Shown here one piece after another: positions 56,299 through 64,000 of a stretch of DNA of 64,000 nucleotides (the first letter of the stretch is position 1; the number at the start of each line of letters is the position of its first letter). Origin of the DNA: Spirodela intermedia. Taxonomy: Eukaryota; Streptophyta; Magnoliopsida; Alismatales; Araceae. The notes beneath the pieces are model-generated. The model saw nothing but the letters and a program-made list of their open reading frames with translations, did no database searches and had not been told where the DNA came from. The translations under genes were made by a program, and so were the position numbers. The DNA is taken from assembly GCA_902729315.2 (NCBI GenBank), contig LR746277.1:3725001-3789000 (forward strand), written 5' to 3'.

Positions 56299-57585
56299 TA
56301 GTATTATAGTATTAGCAATTTATGTTTGAACTAACCACATCGGAACCCTGCAGTAGTGAACTCTGGTAATTTAATATTAGTATGCTCTTTCGTTAGCCTG
56401 GTTGTTCACATACAAAACAGAATCGACCGGTGGTCCATGAGTAAGAATTTAAGTCACATATCTCTCCAACGTTATTACCCCGTTCAATCCACACCCATCA
56501 ATCCAAAAAGAAGATTAAATATATGCCAAGCGTCACATAGTTTCCTCCATGATGCTTGGTCATCGTTCTTGAGACCTATTCTTCCCTGTAGGATGCTGGT
56601 CTTTGTCTCCCCTGATGTCTCTCTAGGCAGATAATTCTTTCTAATAATGGGGATTATCAATGATGGTTAATAGACATGTAGGGAGATGGAACTTATTTCT
56701 CATGATATTTCAAATTTAACGAAATAAATATGTTAAGATTCCAAGAACTTGGGACATGAAGGAGGTGATTTTTATTGGAATTTCAATGTTGCTCACAGGT
56801 TATGCATGACGACGTGGTTATTATAAGGTAATCATCTCCCTACTGGTAATAATCGGGAACGACGGTTTAATATCATGCAACAAAATTAACAATTTTGGAG
56901 AAAAATAATTTCAAGTAAATGGAAAAATATAGAACATTTGTATTTAGAATATGTTCCTGACGGATATTGATGGGTTTAAGAAGAATCGTTATCTGAGAAC
57001 AGATGCCAGATCGGATGGGGGCACCCACCCCCTTCCATACCTCATCCTTTACGTTGGAACTTCATGATCTGCAGGATCCGATTCCACACCAGTCTTCTCG
57101 TCGTATATTTCCGAGAATACGAACCCTAGAATTGCAGAGCAGACACCACGGCCTTCTCAAGAAAGATCTGCTCAAGCGTGGTTCCTTGCTCTGCCGATGT
57201 TTAACTTTTTTGAATTAGATGATGCTTAAAATAACTTGATAATATGGGTCAAGCTATGCCAGAAAGCTGAAGAACCTTCGGAGATTGAGAATATCATTAA
57301 TCATACGACACAAGAAGCGTCGCGGATTCGGATGGGTGCCGTCGCCACCACGGAGCCGCGCCCACATGGAGAGCATATTCCAACTCATAACCACGGGATT
57401 AAAAGAATAGCTTTTGTATGAGATGCGTACGTTATCGCGTACTGGATGCCTCCATCGTTTTCGCCGGCGGCATGGCCGAGAGAAGTTCAAAGGAATTTCA
57501 CTCAAAACTTGGTCATCTGCTGTCACCGTGAGGATTTTAATTGGTAGTTAACTGGTCGCATATGCTCGAAACCCAAGTCGCCATG

Positions 57586-57586
<1 letters not shown>

Positions 57587-57638
<52 letters not shown>
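57587..57638. repeat. (CT)26 microsatellite
   Basis: 52 bases of CT, intergenic. Confidence 0.97.
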
Positions 57639-57641
<3 letters not shown>

Positions 57642-57908
57642 ATACCCCCATATTGAAGGTCAGTTGAGTGGTCTCAGTGTCCTGGATTTACTCCAAGGAC
57701 AGCCCATCGCAAAGCCTGGAGCACCCCTAGTTTTGCTCATTCCTGTGGCCTCTTCTCGCTTCAGCATCATGTTAAATGATCGAGAGTGGGTATGACCCAA
57801 GCTGTAGAGTCTACCTCGACGATTGACGTGAAGTTTCTCCGATTTTATGAGAAATAGAACCCCGCATGATAGACTGATACATAGATTGATGACAAATTGA
57901 TATGAAGC

Positions 57909-57934
57909 GAGAGAGAGAGAGAGAGAGAGAGAGA
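57909..57934. repeat. (GA)13 microsatellite
   Basis: 26 bases of GA, intergenic. Confidence 0.95.
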
Positions 57935-58539
57935 TTCCGAGTCAAAGTTCTAAAACGTATTGCTCTAGGGATCTGATCCTCTCTCCTATTCAATGGGGAC
58001 AGCGCACCTTCCGTCTCTCTGCAGAGGGCCTCTCCTTCCTACACAGGACCTACGATTCAGCCCCCTCTCCCCACCCTACATAATTCCACTGTTCCAAGCC
58101 CCAGTATAAAAGCAGATAACGCAGGGAAGCTGAAGAATAAAAAATGTCGTGGGGTTGAAGGATTACGCAGTGTGGTCTTCTCTCCTCGTCAAATGACATC
58201 TAATTGGTTGAAGATGTACTCATGCGTCTGGCCTACTTGTAGCCGTCGGAAAACATTGATATCTTCGCTAAAAGCAGGTGCACCATGGACAGTCCTGAAG
58301 CCCTCTGTCGCGAATAGCCATGGCATTCGCTTAGTTAATAAGCAAGCCGGTTTGGACTTAAAATGGCGTACCCGCTGTCCGTAAAGCCTCGCCCAAGCCG
58401 CCCAATGGCGACGTCCGTTCCCCAGAATAACGAAAGAATGTCTGCCTTGTGCTCCATTCCCTCGCAATTAATCAACTGATTTCGATTACCGAACCCATCA
58501 ATACAGGGTTAGAAAAATCGGTCTGCGCCTCGCATTCTC

Positions 58540-58542
<3 letters not shown>

Positions 58543-58593
<51 letters not shown>
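58543..58593. repeat. (GA)25 microsatellite
   Basis: About 50 bases of GA, intergenic. Confidence 0.96.
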
Positions 58594-58597
<4 letters not shown>

Positions 58598-59021
58598 CAA
58601 ACAGACAGCCAGACCGACAGAGACGTAATATTTAGGGGTAATTCCGCATCGTTGATGTTTCGAAAGGGGCTAGCGATCATCCACCCCCCATCCTCCTCAG
58701 GTGGTCGGGCGATGGCGTCCGAGCAGAACCGAGTTCAAAGTACAGAATTAATCAGCGGGCAAAAATTTAAGCCGCCATTAATCTGGGGGTAGTTTGGTGC
58801 CCGATCCCTCCCTCCCTTTCCGTTCCATTAAAAACAGTTCCTGGGCCAGCTTATAAATGTTGCGGCAGCTGGCGATCACGTTCCCTCCCCAATAACCTGT
58901 CCAGATCGGGACTTTATTTTAAATGTCTCCCCTTCCCTCCGATCTTCTGGGGGAGGTCACACCCGACCGGCGAGGCCCGGCCCGTGAACGTAGAAGCCGA
59001 CGGGGTTGCACCCCCCTTGTC

Positions 59022-59029
<8 letters not shown>

Positions 59030-59057
<28 letters not shown>
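59030..59057. repeat. (CT)14 microsatellite
   Basis: About 28 bases of CT, intergenic. Confidence 0.95.
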
Positions 59058-60243
59058 AATCTTACCCGGTGGATTTATCTGTGCCCTCCTCTCTGTCACA
59101 TCTTTAATCCCTTCAGAGTTTATTCAGAGTCCTCTTCTTTAGTTTGCTACTACCCTCAACGGGCGTGATATTCTTCCGCCATCGCGCCGATCGACGACGG
59201 CTGCATTATTCTGTGCGGTTGTAGACGGAGTTACGGCAAGTCAAAGGGTGACAGGCAACCAACAAGGTCGCACGGCTTTAGAGATTAATAAATCGGGAAC
59301 CTCCGTGCTAATCCCGCCGCCATTTTTCAATAAGAACACGCGGTGCCGCCATCCTCTTAAGTGGACGGCTGTCGTACCGAGATATTGCTCGACCGTGCAA
59401 GTTATTGCGCCATTAATACGGGTGAGAGAGAGAAAGCGATGGAGAGAGATAGAGAGAGGGGTTGTTGCAGTAAAACGGCGAGGTTCTCGGCTTCACCCAC
59501 ATGAAAAATGTGGTGAGGAGATGAATAAGGAAAGCGAGGAGTTCTCGAATCTTTAGGGGGGGGCACGGTGGCGGCGGCGGCGGCGGCTGTCACGAGCATC
59601 ATTGGTTGGCCGGAGATGAACGCACGGGCAGCGCCGGTTATTCGCCCCGCCCCTCCGGGCAGGCGTACGGTTGAGCCCCCCCGCAGCACGGCGTATTTTA
59701 TTCACTGTGCCCGCGAGCTTGGGGGCTCACGTTGTGGCGGAGGGTTGACGGAGAGCCGCCTCGATGGGCGGCGATAATCCCCCGCCGTACAGTTTACAAT
59801 TCATTGGGACGACCCCTCCTCTGCGGGCGTGCTCCACACTGGTAGCCATCTTCACGCCTCCCATTGAAGAGAGGATTTCAAGAATCGGGCTCCGGTGAGT
59901 TTGTCTCCTCCGCCGGGCAAACAACGGCTGCACTGCCGCTGTTCCCGGAGGAGAGCCGTGGGCGTGGCAACGACGACGACGACCGCCACCACAGCGCCGC
60001 GGGGTTGGCTGCAGGAGGGTGATAACACTGGGATCAAGGGGGGATGCTTTGACCCCCTCATCCACCACCGTCCCCATTGATTGGAGGGCAATCTAACAGC
60101 GTTGACCCTAACATACGCGGATACCGGGTTATTTCGGACCACCTTCATGGCCTCGCCCTCGCAAGTCCTCGCCGTCGATTTCTTCACGGGGAGCAGACTC
60201 GATGATAATTAAGATCTCTACTTTAACTTGTGATTCATCTTTC

Positions 60244-60247
<4 letters not shown>

Positions 60248-60293
<46 letters not shown>
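60248..60293. repeat. (CT)23 microsatellite
   Basis: About 46 bases of CT ending in TATATA, intergenic. Confidence 0.96.
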
Positions 60294-60298
<5 letters not shown>

Positions 60299-60608
60299 CA
60301 TAGAAGAGAGGTGAGGGAATCAAGCTTCCCGGGATTAACCCAGTCGAGATGAAATGATGCAGTCAGCCTTCGCGTTAAGTCCCCAAGGAAACCCAAACCC
60401 CACGATCTCCGCCGCCTCCGCATGTCCGATGATTGCTCCTTCGCTTTGGCCCAACCCTTCTCGGGTTAGAGAGAGAGGGGTGGGGCAGGGGCCCGACGTG
60501 TCTAACATCGGGAGAGACGCGTCACGTCCTAGTTGTGAGAACATGGGAAATAAATAGAAAAAGTTCCTTTTCTCATTGTGATATTGACTTTACCGTGCGT
60601 GAGGAGAG

Positions 60609-60630
60609 GAGAGAGAGAGAGAGAGAGAGA
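60609..60630. repeat. (GA)11 microsatellite
   Basis: 22 bases of GA, intergenic. Confidence 0.93.
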
Positions 60631-60963
60631 TATTCCCCGGCGGCTCGAAGAGACGTCGGTCGGATCGTTATGGAGGAATGGGGTCAAACTTCGGCGCGCC
60701 GCAGGAGATACCGTTGATAGCGGGGATCTGGTCACCGGGACAAACCGCGATCCGGAAAAATTAAGGGAGAGAGGATGCGAGAGCAGTCACTGGATGGCAT
60801 GGGAGAAGTATCACACCAAGACGAGGGCATTTTCGAGACCTCGTCGGAATAAATAGGGACTGCCCCGTCTGCATCTGATTGGCCTCATTATTTCGTCTCC
60901 CTCATCACCGCCCCCACACCCCTCGCTCGTCTTTCCCTAAACGCTCTTCGTTTGATCCGCCGC

Positions 60964-60968
<5 letters not shown>

Positions 60969-61013
<45 letters not shown>

Positions 61014-61014
61014 G
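60969..61014. repeat. (GA)n tract ending in a G12 run
   Basis: About 17 GA units are followed directly by 12 G residues. Located some 560 bases upstream of the bHLH start, likely promoter or leader. Confidence 0.93.
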
Positions 61015-61577
61015 AAGGTGTACAAAAGGGATAAGGTGCGCTTCCGTCTTGAGGAGAGAAACGGCGGACTTGTCTGAGGGAGGACTTTCGAGCAGCGGCG
61101 TGGATTCGTCTACTAATTTATACGAGTTCTTTCTTTCTTTCTTTCTTCCTCTTGTTCGTGCCCTTCTGCCGGCGGATGCTGCGGAGTCGAACCAGGACTT
61201 TCGGCGATTCCCGAACTGACTCCCAATATCTGGAAGCTCGCTCGTTGCGAGGTACGCCGCGCGTGTGGTAGGGCTGCTTTTCTGACGGTGAGGCGGCGGG
61301 ATTGGGCGGAGGCGGAGCTGCTCTTCTGGTTCGGAGTTTCGACTTCTCGATCGTCTTGTACTGTTCGGAGGGGGATCTTCAGCTGCGAGATCCGCCGAAC
61401 CAGAGTGACGACTTGGGGGAAGACGGAACTCGAGCGTTTTCAACAACTCTCGGGCATCTGGCGGCGTCGATGAAGCGATTTCGGTGAATTGGGCGTCGAT
61501 CTGCTCTGTTGAACTCCGAAAGAGAAGTTAGGAGGAAGAGAAGGTCGAGGAAAGGAGGTGAGTAGACGAAGGGAGCG

Positions 61578-63474
61578 ATGTACGTTTCTCAGGCTGCTTC
61601 CAAAGATCTGAACATGCCGTTTCCGATGGGGCCTTTCAAGCAGGGGAAAGATGAAGCCGCTGTCAATCATCATCACCACCACCACCACCAGCAGATGGCC
61701 ACCGGCTTGCTAAGGTATCGCTCAGCCCCGAGCACTTTGCTCGGTGAAATGTGCGAGGACCTGCTTCCTCATCGATCATCGAGTCCGGAGACGGACTCCA
61801 TGCTCGCCAGATTCATGTCTCCTGAAATCCGCGAGCATATGGAGGAGAAACCTTCAGCTGCCCCCACGGAGCAAAGAAACTCCCAGTATATGGCTGCGAT
61901 TGATCATGAGGCGCTGGAGGCTTTCAACCAGCCGAGTGGGGGATTTCCATCTTCTACTTCTCAGTTGTATAACGCGCAGCAGCCGCCGCAGATTCCTCCT
62001 AGACACAGCTCCTCGGCGGCCGCCGCCGCGGAGAGTTCCTATCGGGTGGTGAGCTCCATGGCGATGGACGACGAACAGGGAAAGAGCGGCGCGAGCAACT
62101 CCAATCTAATCCGGCACAGCAGCTCTCCCGCGGGTCTTTTCTCTCACCTGAGCGTTGAAAACGGTAAATCTCCTCTCCTTCATTAAACTAGCTTAAAACT
62201 CCACGCCCATCGATTGTAGGAGTTGAGCACTATTTCCCATTGGAATCCGATAGCTGTTGCAGTACAGCAGCTGCTGAATCGTCTCTCCGATGTCAGTACT
62301 CCGTGATTTGGTCGAAGACTACCTCCTTATCAGGGAAAGAACCGATTCGACTGGAGGAAATTATTCTTTAATATGGGAAATAAGCTTATTGTTGCATTTC
62401 CCGTTCACTAATTCCTGCATGTGGGACGCTCTCTCTTTGCCAGGTTATGATTCGATGAGGAGCATGGGTGGATTCAGACTTGGGAGCGATTCAACCGGGG
62501 AGGCAGCTCTAGCCGGCAGCAGGTTAAAGGGTCAGATCAGCTTCTCGGCGAGGCCATCTTCCACATCGGCTTTGATGTCACAGATTTCAGAGATGGGGCG
62601 GGAAAGCTTGGGGGGTAACAGCCCCGACGACGGAGGCCTGCGCCACGGCAATGGCAGCAGTCGCCACTACATCCCAGGCTTTCCCGTCACATCTTGGGAG
62701 GATCCTTCTCTTCTCTCTCATGGCTTCGCCGGACTAAAGAGACCCAGGGATTCGTCGGAACCGCAGGTAGCCAGCTTGTACCGCTCTCTTCATCTGCCCT
62801 CATCGATGGATTCTGGTGTTCTTAGATCTACGTTCTGAGTATCTGTCCTTGGGCTGCTAGAATGGGGACGTCAGAAACCCTTTCCCGAGTTTGAGCCACC
62901 ACTTCAGCTTGCCCAAGACCTCGTCGGAGATGGCCGCCATCCTCCAATTCCAGGACGCCGTCCCCTGCAAGATCCGAGCTAAAAGAGGTTGCGCCACTCA
63001 CCCACGGAGCATCGCGGAGAGGGTAACCAATCCTCCGACACCCCCGCTGTCTCTGAGTTACCCTTGTTGTTCCGTGCATCAATTCCTCGTCAAAAAACTG
63101 TTGCAGGTGAGGAGAACGCGGATAAGCGAGCGAATGAGGAAGCTCCAAGAGCTCGTCCCCAACATGGATAAGGTAGTCAATAACGTAGAAACAGCGATCG
63201 AGAACACGACCCTATAGATTCCCCGACGGCGGCTTCTCTAATTCACAATTTGCACTTGGCAGCAAACGAACACGGCCGACATGCTGGATCTGGCTGTGGA
63301 TTACATCAAGGATCTCCAGAAACAGGTCAAGGTAGTCGACTGCAGAACTCAGGCTCCCGTGTGAAGCCTTTATCGCCGGGCCTTGCCTAACTTTCCTTGT
63401 ACTTGTCTTCTGCAATGCAGGGCTTATCCGAGAGCAGGGCCAACTGCGCCTGCTCCAGCAAGCAGAAACCCTAG
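61578..63474 (+). CDS. bHLH transcription factor of the bHLH130/122/128 (FBH-like) group
   Basis: Six exons: 61578-62163, 62444-62766, 62861-63022, 63107-63172, 63263-63331 and 63421-63474. They join in frame to 419 aa. Group landmarks occur in order: a His/Gln run, GLLRYRSAPSTLLGE, SSSPETDSMLARFM, the RHSSSPAGLFSHL block, RLKGQISFS, RYIPGFP-like HYIPGFPVTSW, and LKRPRDSS. The C-terminal basic helix-loop-helix (about 336-402) is CKIRAKRGCATHPRS, IAERVRRTRISERMRK, LQELVPNMDK, DMLDLAVDYIKDLQKQ, and the protein ends in a CACSSKQKP tail. The AERxRR signature predicts E-box binding. Splitting the bHLH over several small exons is usual here. Relatives activate CONSTANS or act in stress and stomatal responses. 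Oddity: the usual three or so residues between AAI and LQFQD (EKF-like) are missing, in frame. Confidence 0.93.
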
Positions 63475-64000
63475 ATCAGAGTGACCCCCTGGCCCCTCAG
63501 AGCAGGAGAGGCCAGACCATCAATAGGAGGGACCTGGAAGCCGAGATCTCCTCCCGGCGAGATTCTGCCGGGGACAGTGGAGAGCTGTTCCCCGGATAAA
63601 GTAAGAAGAGGAAGGCCGCGTTGGACTCAACCACACTCACTTACTCACAGTAATCTCCTCTTGGACAAGGTGAAAAGCGATGAACTAAACCTGTATAGTA
63701 TGCCTCCACTGCAACGTCAAGCACACTTTATAAAAGTCAAGCACCATTTCCGCTGTACAACCGTGGCTCACCCTCGTGCTCCAACCCCACGCTCCCCCCG
63801 AAATTTTCCCCAGCATGTAAGCTTTAAGAGACCCTTTCCACATTTATCGTGTTTTTCGCGGAAGTCAAATAATCCAAGTGGGCCTCCGCCGCCCTTTTTC
63901 TCCTCCCCGGAGAGTGAGTGCTCCATCCGACGGTCTTGTCCGCTGCCACTCCGCCGTGGACGGCGGCGGCGGCGGCAGTCCACTCCGCGGTGGTCGTCGG
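63475..64000. other. bHLH 3' flank
   Basis: Presumed 3' UTR and start of the next intergenic region. The minus-strand ORF at 63768-63983 has no recognisable features. Confidence 0.5.

Larger units (their letters stand above)
54543..61577. other. 7-kb microsatellite-rich spacer upstream of the bHLH gene
   Basis: No gene could be supported. Contents: at least seven GA/CT tracts, a 152-bp tandem duplication (55963-56298), a G12 run (61003-61014), a short TTTC run (about 61130-61147) and a GGC run (about 59567-59588). The 3' part (60.9-61.57 kb) is probably promoter and leader of the bHLH gene. Confidence 0.55.

Noticed and set aside
59402-59689. 95-aa minus-strand ORF with an Ala run
   Set aside because: The Ala run comes from a GGC trinucleotide repeat; no other support.

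Overview
The window is nuclear DNA of a flowering plant. The genes have GT-AG introns, plant-specific families (LRR receptor kinases, A20/AN1 SAP proteins, an AGCVIII kinase, a bHLH130/122-type factor, GH127 and GH28 wall enzymes), G+C-rich coding exons, AT-rich spacers holding Ty1/copia relics, and very many GA/CT microsatellites. The species cannot be named. The G+C-rich, GC3-high exons would suit a monocot or an early-diverging angiosperm, but that is a guess.

Layout. Twelve protein-coding genes can be supported, eleven complete and one cut by the left edge. Left gene island (1-23 kb): a NEK5-like kinase (-, 5' exons only), an eight-exon DNAJC9/ATJ6-type J protein (-), an intronless PRELI/MSF1 protein (+), a SAP gene (-), an LRR receptor-like kinase without the catalytic Asp (+), a second SAP gene (+), and a UNICORN-type AGC kinase (+). 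Then a TE-rich, AT-rich block (about 23.3-36 kb). It contains a 4.9-kb Ty1/copia element on the minus strand whose boundaries, LTRs, primer site, polypurine tract and 5-bp target duplication can all still be read. Middle island (38-44.7 kb): a 12-exon GH127 (DUF1680) beta-L-arabinofuranosidase-like gene (+), convergent with a 3-exon GH28 polygalacturonase-like gene (-). A second AT-rich block (44.7-48.6 kb) holds another copia fragment. Right island (49-63.5 kb): a DRT100-like secreted LRR protein (-), divergent from an LRR receptor pseudokinase (+), then a 7-kb microsatellite-rich spacer and a six-exon bHLH gene (+).

Themes. Genes between 38 and 54.5 kb are all secreted or cell-surface proteins plausibly linked to cell-wall polysaccharides or their perception; any joint function is inference. 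Two of the three LRR proteins are receptor-like kinases with damaged catalytic motifs. GA/CT tracts recur just after intron donors and in 5' leaders. No tRNA, rRNA or CRISPR array was recognised, and nothing clearly amounts to a new system. The best leads are the microsatellite/splice-donor pattern, the GGGCC repeat in the SAP/RLK divergent promoter, the wall-gene neighbourhood, a 152-bp tandem duplication and the datable copia insertion.
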